NCBI RefSeq assembly: GCF_021991875.1 | Contig: NZ_JAHLKR010000019.1 | Coordinates: 124,001-188,000 of the forward strand | Reading direction: 5' to 3' | Length of the DNA stretch: 64,000 bases | Origin: Mycetohabitans sp. B8 | Lineage (GTDB): Bacteria > Pseudomonadota > Gammaproteobacteria > Burkholderiales > Burkholderiaceae | Part shown: piece after piece, positions 9,999 to 19,466 of the stretch | How the letters are laid out: the number at the start of each line of letters is the position of its first letter | Position numbering within the stretch: the first letter of the stretch is position 1 | Program-made: the position numbers and the translations under genes | The notes under the pieces: generated by a model | Database searches by the model: none | Seen by the model: only the letters and a program-made list of their open reading frames with translations | Told to the model about the DNA's origin: nothing

Positions 9999-10042
9999 GC
10001 CGTGACGGCCGCCACCCGATCGCATTGTGTAAGGACGCAGAC

Positions 10043-10762
10043 CTGAGTTCGCCGAACCCATCATCGCCGGACGCCATCGGCGCGTGGGCCGCACCCGTGC
10101 GGCCTACGCGGGTCGGCATCCTGGGCGGCACGTTCGACCCGATCCACGTCGGCCACTTGGCGCTTGCGCGCCGGTTTGCCGAATTGCTCGAGTTGACCGA
10201 ACTCGTGCTGCTGCCAGCGGGGCAACCGTGGCAAAAGAGCGACGTATCGTGCGCGCAGCACCGGCTCGCGATGACCCGCCTTGCGGCGGCGTCGCTGGCA
10301 CTGCCTGCCACGCGGGTGAGCGTCGCGACCGATGAAATCGATCATCCCGGCCCAACGTACACGACTGAGACGCTGGCCGCATGGCGCGCTCGCCATGGTG
10401 CAGCGGCATCGTTGACGTTATTGATTGGGGCCGACCAACTGGTCCGTCTGCATACGTGGAAAAACTGGCGCCAACTATTTGAATTCGCCCATGTCGGTGT
10501 CGCGACGCGTCCCGGATTCGATCTATCGCAGGCAGACGCCACGGTGCTTGGCGAAATCGGGCGCCGCAGCGCGTCGGCCGACACGCTGCGTGCGACGACC
10601 CACGGCCATGTGCTGCTCGATACGACGCTGTCGCTGGGCGTCTCGGCCACGGACGTGCGACGATGGCTGCGCGAACGGGCGTGTGGCCACCTCGAGGAAG
10701 TCGCCAGCGTGCCCGACGCGGTCTGGCAGTACATCCATCAACATCATCTGTATCAGACATAA
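10043..10762 (+). CDS. nadD: Nicotinate-nucleotide adenylyltransferase
   Basis: Adenylates nicotinate mononucleotide to deamido-NAD in NAD synthesis. The nucleotidyltransferase motif [15 protein letters not shown] is clear, followed by PAGQPWQK, the TYTTETLAA block and [17 protein letters not shown]; the C-terminal SATDVRRWL motif matches SxTxIR. There is no ATG in the N-terminal part. I take CTG 10043, which has AAGGA 7 bases upstream; TTG 10025 and GTG 10097 are alternatives, so the start is uncertain by up to 18 residues. It lies just after hemF and 2 bases before rsfS. Confidence 0.9.
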   Translation: MSSPNPSSPDAIGAWAAPVRPTRVGILGGTFDPIHVGHLALARRFAELLELTELVLLPAGQPWQKSDVSCAQHRLAMTRLAAASLALPATRVSVATDEIDHPGPTYTTETLAAWRARHGAAASLTLLIGADQLVRLHTWKNWRQLFEFAHVGVATRPGFDLSQADATVLGEIGRRSASADTLRATTHGHVLLDTTLSLGVSATDVRRWLRERACGHLEEVASVPDAVWQYIHQHHLYQT

Positions 10763-10764
10763 AC

Positions 10765-11259
10765 ATGGATATCTGCACATTGCAACGCGTTATCATCGAC
10801 GCACTCGAAGACGTCAAGGCGCAGGACATCCGCGTCTTCAACACCCATCATCTGACCGAGCTGTTCGACCGCGTGGTCGTGGCAAGCGGCACCTCGAACC
10901 GGCAAACCAAGGCATTGGCCAACAGTGTGCGCGAAAAGGTCAAAGCGAGCGGCGGTGACATCGTCAGCACCGAAGGCGAGGACACCGGCGAATGGGTGCT
11001 GGTTGACTGCGGTGACGCGGTCGTGCACATCATGCAGCCCACGCTGCGCCAATACTATCGACTCGAGGAAATCTGGGGGGACAAGCCGGTGCGCGTGAAG
11101 CTCGGCGGCCAGGCCGGATCGGCCACGCCGGCACCGAATGGCGGGCATGATGACAGCTCGGACGATGATGCGCCGCAAGACGATGCCGGCTCGGCCCGCA
11201 GCCCGCGCACGGCGGCAGGGCCGGCACGCAAGACAGCGACCCGGTCGCGCCGGGCCTGA
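10765..11259 (+). CDS. rsfS: Ribosomal silencing factor RsfS (Iojap/DUF143)
   Basis: Binds protein L14 on the large ribosomal subunit and blocks subunit joining when nutrients are low. The conserved domain occupies residues 1-115: ALEDVKAQDIRVFN, FDRVVVASGTSNRQTKALA and the typical WVLVDCGDAVVHIMQP with YYRLEEIW. The last 45 residues are a low-complexity acidic then basic tail (DDSSDDDAPQDD, then Arg/Ala-rich), longer than in enteric homologues. ATG 10765 follows the nadD stop by 2 bases; the nadD-rsfS-rlmH order is widely conserved. Confidence 0.96.
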   Translation: MDICTLQRVIIDALEDVKAQDIRVFNTHHLTELFDRVVVASGTSNRQTKALANSVREKVKASGGDIVSTEGEDTGEWVLVDCGDAVVHIMQPTLRQYYRLEEIWGDKPVRVKLGGQAGSATPAPNGGHDDSSDDDAPQDDAGSARSPRTAAGPARKTATRSRRA

Positions 11260-11301
11260 CGACGTGATGCATATGGCGGCGGCCGCGCCCGATTCATCGG
11301 C

Positions 11302-11772
11302 ATGAAGCTCCATATTGTCGCAGTCGGACACCGGATGCCTGACTGGATCGCGCGCGGCTTTGACGAATACGTGAAGCGCATGCCGTCCGAGTTGCGCATC
11401 GAGTTGCGGGAAGTCAAGCCGGAACAGCGTGCTTTGGGACGCCCGGCAAGCAGCGTGATGGCGGCCGAGCGAGCGCGCATCGAAGCGGCACTGCCCAAGG
11501 GCTCGCGGCTCGTCGCGCTGGATGAGCATGGCCGCGACTGGACCACGATGCAGCTCGCGCAATACCTGCCGCGCTGGCAGCAGGACGGCCGCGACGTGGC
11601 GTTTGTGATCGGTGGCGCAGACGGGCTCGATCCGGCTATCAAGGCACAGGCCGACCTGCTGCTGCGGCTCTCCAGTATGACGTTGCCGCACGCGCTGGTG
11701 CGCGTGTTGCTGGCGGAACAGCTTTACCGCGCGTGGAGCATCACGCAAAATCATCCCTACCATCGGGCATAA
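11302..11772 (+). CDS. rlmH: 23S rRNA pseudouridine1915 N3-methyltransferase (SPOUT)
   Basis: Methylates pseudouridine 1915 of 23S rRNA helix 69, using S-adenosylmethionine. The 156-residue length and all family blocks are present: [30 protein letters not shown], the SAM-binding knot [11 protein letters not shown] and the C-terminal [22 protein letters not shown]. It sits between rsfS and maf, the usual order. Confidence 0.97.
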   Translation: MKLHIVAVGHRMPDWIARGFDEYVKRMPSELRIELREVKPEQRALGRPASSVMAAERARIEAALPKGSRLVALDEHGRDWTTMQLAQYLPRWQQDGRDVAFVIGGADGLDPAIKAQADLLLRLSSMTLPHALVRVLLAEQLYRAWSITQNHPYHRA

Positions 11773-11849
11773 CGGTACCGCCCGACGCGTCGGCTTGCCT
11801 GCTCCGGTCCGCGCCAGCAGGCGCCACGGCCCTTCCCGTCCAGGTAATC

Positions 11850-12563
11850 ATGTCCCTCGTTCCATCACTTAACCCATCGTCGCCAGCCGCATCGGCACAC
11901 GTGACATCCGGCGCGGCCGGCTCCTCCGGCCCCGCACCGCACCATTCGTTCGTTTACCTCGCATCACAAAGCCCCCGTCGCCAGGCGCTGCTGGGCCAGA
12001 TCGGCGTACGCTTCGAACTGCTGCTCGCCGAGCCCCACGAAGACGCCGAGGCACTGGAAGCCGAACGACCTGGCGAATCCCCGCAGGACTACGTCATGCG
12101 CGTGACGCTCGCCAAGGCAACGGCCGCCTGCGCGCGCCGGGACCGGCTGTTGACAGGCACGCGCGATGCGACACCGGCACCGATCCTGGTGGCGGACACC
12201 ACCGTTGCGCTCGGTGACGAAATCCTGGGCAAGCCGAGCGACGCCGATCACGCGCTGCGCATGCTCAAGCGCCTGGCCGGCCGCGAGCACCAGGTATTGA
12301 CCGCTGTCGCGCTGGTCGATGCCAGCGGCGCCCTCACCCGTGCTCTGTCCATGTCGCGCGTGCGGTTTGCCGCGACGGACGAGGCATCGCTTGCACGCTA
12401 CGTGCGTAGCGGCGAGCCCTTTGGCAAAGCAGGCGCCTACGGCATACAAGGCAGGGCCGCCGAGTTCATTGAGCAGATCGACGGGTCCTATTCAGGTATC
12501 ATGGGCCTCCCCCTTTTCGAGACCGCCGCGCTGCTGCGCGCGGCCCGTGTGACGTTCCAATAA
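11850..12563 (+). CDS. maf: Maf-family nucleotide pyrophosphatase
   Basis: Maf/YhdE proteins hydrolyse dTTP, UTP or modified nucleotides. The core starts at about residue 37 with [13 protein letters not shown], then shows [33 protein letters not shown] and the C-terminal [31 protein letters not shown] 35-residue Ala/Ser/Pro-rich leader precedes the core. ATG 11850 was chosen because the region upstream is not homologous and overlaps rlmH; only CAGGT is available as a ribosome site, so the start is not firm. Confidence 0.94.
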   Translation: MSLVPSLNPSSPAASAHVTSGAAGSSGPAPHHSFVYLASQSPRRQALLGQIGVRFELLLAEPHEDAEALEAERPGESPQDYVMRVTLAKATAACARRDRLLTGTRDATPAPILVADTTVALGDEILGKPSDADHALRMLKRLAGREHQVLTAVALVDASGALTRALSMSRVRFAATDEASLARYVRSGEPFGKAGAYGIQGRAAEFIEQIDGSYSGIMGLPLFETAALLRAARVTFQ

Positions 12564-12566
12564 ATC

Positions 12567-14036
12567 ATGAACGAAGAAATTCTGATCAACGTCACCCCGC
12601 AGGAAACCCGCGTCGCGATCATCCAGCAAGGCGCGGTACAAGAGCTTCATGTCGAGAGAACGCTGTCACGCGGCCGCGTCGGCAATATCTATCTCGGCAA
12701 AGTCGTGCGTGTGCTGCCCGGCATGCAATCGGCATTCATCGATATCGGGCTGGAGCGCGCCGCGTTTTTGCACGTGGCCGACATCTGGCATCCCCGGCTG
12801 GCGCCGGATGCGGCAGTCAGCGCGCCGCAGCAACCGATCGAGAAGATTGTCTTCGAAGGGCAAACGTTGATGGTCCAGGTAGTCAAGGACCCGATCGGCA
12901 CCAAGGGCGCACGCCTGTCCACCCAGATCAGCATTGCCGGGCGAACGCTCGTCTATTTGCCACAGGAGCCGCACATCGGCATCTCGCAGAAGATCGAGAG
13001 CGAGGTGGAACGCGAAGCGGTCCGTGCCCGGCTAACGTCGGTGCTTCCGGTCGACGAAAAGGGCGGCTATATCGTGCGTACGATCGCCGAGGATGCGTCC
13101 AGTGAGGCGCTGTCCAACGACGTCGCTTACCTGCGCAAGACATGGGCCACAATCCAAGCCCAGGCGACGCGGATGCCGCCAACGACACTGCTGTACCAGG
13201 ACCTGAACCTGGCGCAGCGCGTATTGCGCGACTTCGTCAACGACGATACGACACGGATCCAGGTTGACTCCCGCGAAACATCGCAGATGCTCGTCGAGTT
13301 CGCCAATGAATTCACGCCGGCTGTCGCCGCCAAGCTGCATCACTATACTGGCGAGCGCCCGCTATTCGATCTGTACAACATCGAAACCGAGATCCTGCGC
13401 GCGCTGTCCCGCCGCGTCGACTTGAAGTCTGGCGGCTACCTGATGATCGACCAGACCGAGGCGATGACGACGATCGACGTCAACACGGGGGGCTACGTCG
13501 GCGCGCGTAACTTCGACGACACGATCTTCAAAACTAATCTCGAGGCCACCCATACGATTGCACGGCAATTGCGGCTGCGCAATCTCGGCGGCATCATTAT
13601 CATCGACTTCATCGACATGGAGAATGGCGAGCATCGCGATGCGGTACTGGGCGAGTTGAAAAAGGCACTCAGCCGAGACCGCACACGCGTCACTGTCAAC
13701 GGCTTCTCGCAGCTCGGTCTGGTCGAGATGACCCGCAAGCGCACGCGCGAATCGCTTGCGCATCTGCTGTGCGAACCCTGCCCAGTATGCCAAAGCAAGG
13801 GACAGGTCAAGACGGCACGCACGGTGTGCTACGACATCCTTCGGGAAATCCTGCGCGAGTCCAGGCAGTTCAATCCCCGCGAGTTCCGCGTCGTGGCGGC
13901 GCAACAGGTGATCGACCTGTTCCTCGAAGAGGAATCGCAGCATCTGGCGATGCTGTGTGACTTCATCGGCAAGCCCGTGTCGCTGCAGGTCGAGTCGAAT
14001 TTAAGCCAGGAGCAGTACGACATCGTGTTGATGTAG
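12567..14036 (+). CDS. rng: Ribonuclease G
   Basis: Endonuclease of the RNase E/G family that matures the 5' end of 16S rRNA and turns over some mRNAs. The 489-residue protein has the S1 domain (RGRVGNIYLGKVVRVLPGMQSAFIDIG), an RNase-H/DNase-like catalytic core with the metal-binding IDVNTGGYVG and IIIIDFIDM, and the zinc-link CEPCPVCQSKG. It lacks the long C-terminal scaffold of RNase E, which separates it from rne. It begins 3 bases after the maf stop. It ends the housekeeping run; GC content falls soon after. Confidence 0.97.
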   Translation: MNEEILINVTPQETRVAIIQQGAVQELHVERTLSRGRVGNIYLGKVVRVLPGMQSAFIDIGLERAAFLHVADIWHPRLAPDAAVSAPQQPIEKIVFEGQTLMVQVVKDPIGTKGARLSTQISIAGRTLVYLPQEPHIGISQKIESEVEREAVRARLTSVLPVDEKGGYIVRTIAEDASSEALSNDVAYLRKTWATIQAQATRMPPTTLLYQDLNLAQRVLRDFVNDDTTRIQVDSRETSQMLVEFANEFTPAVAAKLHHYTGERPLFDLYNIETEILRALSRRVDLKSGGYLMIDQTEAMTTIDVNTGGYVGARNFDDTIFKTNLEATHTIARQLRLRNLGGIIIIDFIDMENGEHRDAVLGELKKALSRDRTRVTVNGFSQLGLVEMTRKRTRESLAHLLCEPCPVCQSKGQVKTARTVCYDILREILRESRQFNPREFRVVAAQQVIDLFLEEESQHLAMLCDFIGKPVSLQVESNLSQEQYDIVLM

Positions 14037-14698
14037 GGTGCCCTTCAGCGCGAATGCGCTCTCTACTCCGGCGTGACGGTCTTGGCGCCGGAACCATTCA
14101 ATTCAACGGCCTGATCGCCCTTACCCAGTTGCACAGCATTCGCTCCGAGACGGCCAGTCTGCGGGTCCTCACGCTGACGCTTTGCCCGCCCTCGACTCGC
14201 CGCACGGCCGTCGCCGGGGACCCCTCCGCGCACGTCTGCCTAGGCAATCTGAACATTGCTTTTTGCCTTCCTTTAGAGCGGCTTCATACGCGAGCTGCTG
14301 CAAGCCAGATTTCGGCAGCAGCGCACAACAACGGTATAGCTGCACGGCTGCAATGCAATGCCATTCGTTATGGAAATCAGCAATCCTACTTATATTCCAT
14401 TGATGAGATATATTTTTTACCACCAAAAACAACCATTAATCAACATCCGCTCACACCTTCCATTTGATGAGTTATGCATATTTTTCATAACATGTTATAG
14501 AGGTCGCCCACGTGGCAATAAAATTCCTATGTACCCAAAAAAGCAAATCATGTAGACTATTTTCTACCCTGAGAGTACGTTTGTTAAGCAACCATTTTTG
14601 CATACCCTCTCTTGTCAAGCAACGTAAACTCCGGGATAGAGATAATAGGAATAGAGCGGCCTCGTATTTTTGAAATCTCATTGCACCATAAAACCGCC
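14037..14698. other. Long AT-richer intergenic region before the MFS gene
   Basis: About 660 bases without a supportable gene. The first 200 resemble the local GC-rich background; from about 14250 the sequence becomes visibly AT-richer, with runs such as TATATTTTTT, and this composition continues into the transporter gene. The break suggests that the transporter arrived with its own upstream DNA. A 137-codon open frame at 14054-14467 crosses the composition break and shows no recognisable motif, so I do not call it a gene. Confidence 0.5.
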
Positions 14699-16114
14699 AT
14701 GCGAAGTGAAAAAGCATTGACAGTACTACTGTGGATTGTGGGAACCGGGTTCTTTATGCAGACCCTTGATTCTACTGTGTTGAATACTGCCCTTCCGGAG
14801 ATAGCGAACAATCTCGGTAGACATCCATTGCATATGCAACCGGTCGTATTTGCTTACTCGGTGGCGATGGTTATGGTCATCCCAGCTTCCGGCTGGCTGG
14901 CGGATCGTCTAGGTATACGGCGTATCTTTCTAATAGCTGTTGCGCTTTTTACAGTAGGCTCAATCGGTTGTGCGATCTCGCGCACCTTAGACGAATTGGT
15001 GATGGCACGGGTCGTTCAAGGTTTGGGTGGCGGAATATTGCTGCCCGCTGGACGACTGGCCATTTTAAGAACGCATTCTCCAAGCCAGTACTTGCATGCA
15101 TTGAGCTTTGTGGCAATACCCGGGCTCCTTGGTTCGGCCCTGGGACCAGCGTTCGGTGGCTGGATCGTATCTGTTGCTTCCTGGCGATGGATTTTCTGGA
15201 TTAATGTACCGATTGGTACAATGATCTTCATAGCCGCTCAGATAGCCATCCCAAATATCAAGCTATCGGTACAGCGCTTTGACCTGAAGGGATATATGCT
15301 GTTTGCAGCATGCGTGCTGACGCTTTTATTAGCCCTCAATGGCTTGGCGAACCACCATCTGTCCTTTACCGTCGTTTTGGTATTACTGGGAATCAGCTTG
15401 GTAACATTGATTGCCTATGGTCGATATGCGGCGCATACGAATCATCCGATTTTTCCTTCTAGCCTGTTCGCGGTACGCACCTATCGTATAGGTCTGCTCG
15501 GCAATGGGCTGACACGTATGGGGGGAGATGCGCTACCTTATATGATTCCGTTGCTATTACAGCTAGGCCTGGGTTACGCCCCTTATGAGGCCGGCTTGAT
15601 GATGCTGTCTATGGCCCTGGCTGCCATGGGAGCCAAGCGGTTTATTAACCCGCTCATCACAAACTATGGTTACCGTCGTGTCCTGGCTGGTAATAGCTTG
15701 CTGATAGCCAGCCTAATCGTGAGTTTTTCATTGGTTTCGCCAGAGCAACCGGTTTGGCTTCGTGTAGTCCAGTTGGCTGCTTTGGGTGGATTTTATTCAA
15801 TACAAGCGACCGCAATGAGTGCGGCCACACTTAAGGACTTAGTTGGCATAGGCGCCAGCAGTGGAAATGGTTTATTTGCGACCGTTCAAATGCTCGCCAT
15901 GAGCCTGGGTGTCACTGTCGCGAGTATTTTATTGAACCTTTTTCAGTCACTGTTCACCATTCAGGCAAGCGATAGTTTATTGCCCACCTTTAAAGCTACT
16001 TTTATTTGCGTCGGGCTTATCACCGCAGGTTCAGCCTGCATATTTTGGCAGCTTATGCCCAATAGAACAGTCAATGCGGCGCCGTGTTGCTCAACGAATA
16101 AAGGGGCCTCTTAG
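14699..16114 (+). CDS. mdtD: MFS drug transporter, DHA2 family, MdtD-like
   Basis: A 471-residue inner-membrane protein of the 14-helix drug/proton antiporter group, the same length as E. coli MdtD and alike along its whole length as far as I can recall. Marks: FFMQTLDSTVLNTALPEI in helix 1, PASGWLADRLGIRRIF loop motif, motif C-like LLGSALGPAFGGWIV, then ASWRWIFWINVPIG. ATG 14699 gives the family start; an upstream TTG at 14612 would add an unrelated leader. Its substrate is unknown. Codon use is clearly AT-richer than in the neighbours, which points to horizontal transfer. It is a lone gene, not part of an mdtABC operon. Confidence 0.85.
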   Translation: MRSEKALTVLLWIVGTGFFMQTLDSTVLNTALPEIANNLGRHPLHMQPVVFAYSVAMVMVIPASGWLADRLGIRRIFLIAVALFTVGSIGCAISRTLDELVMARVVQGLGGGILLPAGRLAILRTHSPSQYLHALSFVAIPGLLGSALGPAFGGWIVSVASWRWIFWINVPIGTMIFIAAQIAIPNIKLSVQRFDLKGYMLFAACVLTLLLALNGLANHHLSFTVVLVLLGISLVTLIAYGRYAAHTNHPIFPSSLFAVRTYRIGLLGNGLTRMGGDALPYMIPLLLQLGLGYAPYEAGLMMLSMALAAMGAKRFINPLITNYGYRRVLAGNSLLIASLIVSFSLVSPEQPVWLRVVQLAALGGFYSIQATAMSAATLKDLVGIGASSGNGLFATVQMLAMSLGVTVASILLNLFQSLFTIQASDSLLPTFKATFICVGLITAGSACIFWQLMPNRTVNAAPCCSTNKGAS

Positions 16115-16166
16115 AAAACGGATACCAAGCGCCACAAGTTTTCTCCGTAAGTCCTTCAGAAAAGAC

Positions 16167-16447
16167 ATGGCCCAACCTCACGGCGCGTCATTATTCGAGC
16201 GGCTCATCGCCCCGATGCTCCGGCACTTTGGTCCAATCGACAGGCTGACGCAGGGCGCGCGCACTGTCGACGATCTGAAGAGCGAAGCTTGGATCATTGC
16301 AGAGGAAATCGAGAGGTGACACGGCGTCACGTTGAAGCCTGAAAACGCTGAACTGCCGGGGGCAATTCTTATAAGATACCCGTCCAGCAACGCATTGACT
16401 AGGGGCCACATTATCCGTGGATCACTAGTGATTACCCTACAATACGG
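16167..16447 (+). pseudogene. Degraded ORF of unknown function with in-frame stop
   Basis: A frame opens at ATG 16167, reads SLFERLIAPMLRHFGPIDR and VDDLKSEAWIIAEEIER, meets TGA at 16317-16319, then continues in the same frame as HGVTLKPENAEL and stays open for about 40 codons. The continuity across the stop suggests a former Arg codon (CGA to TGA). I do not recognise the family; the length of the original gene cannot be told. It follows the foreign-looking MFS gene. Confidence 0.4.
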
Positions 16448-16560
16448 CATCGTGTTGAAGTAGCCGCACCTGGCTTCACCGGAAGTACAACTATCGCATG
16501 AAGCCCGCGAACTGCTTAAATGGGTCCAGGCCGAGTGTCGATGAACTGAATGGGGGAAAA

Positions 16561-16812
16561 ATGGGACAACGGTGCTCGTGCTGCGGCGAAGCATTCGTTT
16601 GCGGGGCGGACGATCCCGGCCGCCCATGCTGGTGCGCGAACTTGCCGCCGTTGCCTGCCCGCGCGCTGGATTCCGAGCAGGACTGCTTGTGCTCTAGCTG
16701 CTTGGTGAACAAACTTGCACGCATGCCGGTTGACGCCACCGCGCCGGACGGGCCGGACCGTGCGAACCCAGTCTGCCACAGCCGAGACTGCACCGGCTCA
16801 GGGGCCTCCTAA
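16561..16812 (+). CDS. Cysteine-rich CWC-type small protein
   Basis: An 83-residue protein with paired cysteines typical of the Cysteine-rich_CWC family: CSCCGEAFVCG, the CWCANLPPLP block that names the family, and CLCSSCL. The pattern suggests a small zinc-binding protein; its function is unknown. ATG 16561 directly follows GGGGGAAAA; an in-frame ATG at 16498 would add 21 residues. The codons are GC-rich like the core genome. It lies 122 bases before the initiator tRNA. Confidence 0.7.
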   Translation: MGQRCSCCGEAFVCGADDPGRPCWCANLPPLPARALDSEQDCLCSSCLVNKLARMPVDATAPDGPDRANPVCHSRDCTGSGAS

Positions 16813-16934
16813 GGCAGCCACGCGCCCGTCCTGATACGGTCGCTGGCGCAAGCGTCGTCACGATGGCATGCGCATTGATCATCTAACCATTTGACCTACT
16901 CGTTAGACCCCGCTATAATTCTTTTCTTTCCAGA

Positions 16935-17011
<77 letters not shown>

Positions 17012-17021
17012 AAATTCGCAA

Positions 17022-17052
17022 AAGGCACGATTGCGCAGCGAATCTGTGCCTT
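17022..17052 (+). terminator. Likely terminator after initiator tRNA
   Basis: AAGGCAC (17022-17028) pairs with GTGCCTT (17046-17052); inside it GATT pairs with AATC. The stem is followed by AATTACCTTTC rather than a clean U tract. It starts 10 bases after the tRNA CCA. Confidence 0.5.
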
Positions 17053-17149
17053 AATTACCTTTCTCCGTTGTCTGACGAATCTCATAGCATCAGGGAATGA
17101 TGCGGCTACACGTTGTTGAGCCGCGGACCTGTTCTTCTCGAACATCATG

Positions 17150-17660
17150 GGGCTGCTGTAATCGCGCGTCGAGTGTCATCGATGCACGCGTGCGACCTTC
17201 AGCGAACTGCAAATACTTTCAATTGGCGCATTATCCCAGCATCGCCTCGCCAACTCGGCGATGAACACATACCGTATGCTTGTAATGGCTCCTTGAGCAA
17301 GTTGTGCCCGACCTTTGTCACACGCAACTCGCCGCGCTTGGCAATCAGTACGGCGTGTTCTTCGGCGGTAATCAATGCGGGTACCCATCCCGACCTTTGT
17401 GCTGGTCGAAGATCAATCGGGTCCTGGCCTCTTCAGACTCGCTTATTTGTCAGCCATCTGCAGCGCCTTCGTCGAACGCACGCTTCCAATCGCGGACGAT
17501 AGCGAAGTTTCGAATACCGAAGCAAGCTGCAGCTTGCCGATAGGAAAGCGCCTCCTCCCGCATACAGGACTCCATTCGCGAAAGCATAGTCGCCCACCGT
17601 CCAACTCCGCAGGATCGGTTCAAAATGTATTTGGGCACAATTCGAGCGTGTAGCGCGCAC
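17150..17660 (-). mobile_element. Decayed IS3-family insertion sequence (orfA and orfB fragments)
   Basis: On the minus strand, 17433-17660 encodes an OrfA-like fragment (EEALSYRQAAACFGIRNFAIV and DWKRAFDEG, a helix-turn-helix transposase start). Further on, 17176-17250 encodes CWDNAPIESICSSLKVARVH, the end of the IS3-family integrase core (consensus WDNAxxESFxxxLKxE). The middle of the integrase, including the first catalytic acidic residues, is missing or out of frame. No terminal inverted repeats could be placed. The element is certainly inactive. It lies between the initiator tRNA and msbA. Confidence 0.65.
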
Positions 17661-17662
17661 CG

Positions 17663-19447
17663 CTACGCCGTCCCCTGCTGGTACTGAATCCGATGCAGGT
17701 TCGCATACAGACCGTTGCGGTGCAACAACGCCGCGTGCGTCCCCTCCTCGACGATCCGGCCACCCTCGAGCACAAGAATGCGATCGGCGCGTTCAATCGT
17801 CGACAATCGGTGCGCGATCACCAGCGTGGTTCGTCCACGCATCAGCACCTCGAGCGCCGCTTGCACATGGCGCTCCGACTCCGAATCGAGTGCCGACGTC
17901 GCCTCATCGAGGATCAAGATCGGCGCATCCTTGTAGATCGCGCGTGCAATCGCGAGCCGTTGCCGCTGTCCGCCGGACAGTCGCATGCCATTGTCGCCAA
18001 CCAGCGTATCGATCCCCGCCGGCATCAACGCGACCGCCTCCGTGAGGCTGGCTGCGCGTAGCGCAGCATCGACGCGATCGCGGTTCACAGGCTGCCCATA
18101 GGCGACATTGGCCGCGATCGTATCGTTGAACAGCACGACATCCTGACTGACGAATGCGATCTGCTTGCGCAGGTCCGGCAATCGATATTCGGGCAACGGC
18201 ACGCCGTCGATCAACACGCGCCCGGCGGTTGGATCGAAGAAGCGGGGCAACAGGTTCACCAGCGTGGTCTTACCGCTGCCAGAGGGCCCGGCCAACGCCA
18301 CCATTTCACCCGGCGCAATCTTCAACGAGATGTCGTCGAGCGTCGGCCGCTGCGTTGCTCCATAGTCGAAGCTCACATGCTCAAATTCGACACTGCCAGT
18401 CGCACGATCGAGTTTCCGTTCGCCACCGGCATTCTCCACCGGCTCGTCAATCAGGCCGAAAATCAGCTCGGCGGCCGTCATGCCACGCGTCAACGGTTGG
18501 TTGACGTCAATCAAGTGCTTCAATGGCGAAATCACGAGCAGCATCGACGTGACGAACGCGACGAATCCGCCGACCGTCGTCTGATCGTTCGCCGATTGGA
18601 TCACGGCAATCGTAATCACCACCGCCAAAGCGACCGATGCGAGGAACTGTGTCAGCGGCTGAGCCAGGCCCCCGGAAATCGTCACCCGCATTGCATAACC
18701 ACGCAGGCGCCGGCTCATATGTGTGAAACGGCCCATTTCGTACGGTTCGCCGTTGTGCACCTTGACGACCTTGTAGCCGCCGACCGTCTCCTCGACGATG
18801 TACGACAGCTGGTTAGTCAGCATCTGCTGCTCACGATTGAGCCGACGCAAACGCCGGTTGATCTTGCTGACCAGCCAGCCGATCGCCGGCAGGATCACCG
18901 CAACGATCAACGTCAACCGCCAATTCAAGTAGAACAGATAGCCGAGCAGGAACACCACCGTCAACGAATCGCGCACGAGCGTGACCAGCACGTTCGTCAA
19001 CACGTTGAGCACCTGGTTCACCTCGAATACGATCGCATTGATGATCGTGCTGGCCGTCTCGCGCTGGAAGAAAGCGGCCGGTGCGCGCAGCATCGTCTGG
19101 AACATCTGCAACCGCAGGTCCAACAAAGCGCGGTTCAACACGTAGGACAGCAGGTAGCCGGACGCGTACTGTGCAAGCCCGCGACCCAGCGCGAGCCCGA
19201 TGATCGCCACCGGAACATACCAGCGGACCGACGAACTCGGGTCCTTCGTGCCGAAACCCTTGTCGATCAACGGTTTGAGCAACGCCGGAATGCCCGCCTC
19301 GGCCGCCGCCACCCCCCCCATCGATACGATCGCGAGCACGACAGCCCACCAGTACGGCCGCACGATCTGGCCAATGCGGGCCAGCACATCGACGTGCGCG
19401 ACGGGCTTGGCCACGCTGCTGGCCACGCTGTTCTCGGGTGTAGTCAA
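17663..19447 (-). CDS. msbA: Lipid A export ABC transporter/permease MsbA
   Basis: Homodimeric flippase that moves lipid A-core across the inner membrane. The 594-residue protein has the six-helix ABC exporter domain (about 25-310) and the nucleotide-binding domain with Walker [10 protein letters not shown], signature [14 protein letters not shown], Walker [13 protein letters not shown] and the H-loop AHRLST. The start is TTG 19447, which has AAGGA 5-6 bases upstream; no nearer ATG fits. It lies 19 bases after the dnaE stop on the same strand, so it is probably co-transcribed with dnaE. Confidence 0.94.
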   Translation of the reverse strand: MTTPENSVASSVAKPVAHVDVLARIGQIVRPYWWAVVLAIVSMGGVAAAEAGIPALLKPLIDKGFGTKDPSSSVRWYVPVAIIGLALGRGLAQYASGYLLSYVLNRALLDLRLQMFQTMLRAPAAFFQRETASTIINAIVFEVNQVLNVLTNVLVTLVRDSLTVVFLLGYLFYLNWRLTLIVAVILPAIGWLVSKINRRLRRLNREQQMLTNQLSYIVEETVGGYKVVKVHNGEPYEMGRFTHMSRRLRGYAMRVTISGGLAQPLTQFLASVALAVVITIAVIQSANDQTTVGGFVAFVTSMLLVISPLKHLIDVNQPLTRGMTAAELIFGLIDEPVENAGGERKLDRATGSVEFEHVSFDYGATQRPTLDDISLKIAPGEMVALAGPSGSGKTTLVNLLPRFFDPTAGRVLIDGVPLPEYRLPDLRKQIAFVSQDVVLFNDTIAANVAYGQPVNRDRVDAALRAASLTEAVALMPAGIDTLVGDNGMRLSGGQRQRLAIARAIYKDAPILILDEATSALDSESERHVQAALEVLMRGRTTLVIAHRLSTIERADRILVLEGGRIVEEGTHAALLHRNGLYANLHRIQYQQGTA

Positions 19448-19466
19448 GTCAATCCTTTCGGTGGTG

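Noticed and set aside
14054-14467. 137-codon frame between rng and the MFS gene
   Set aside because: It crosses a sharp change in base composition and shows no motif or ribosome site.
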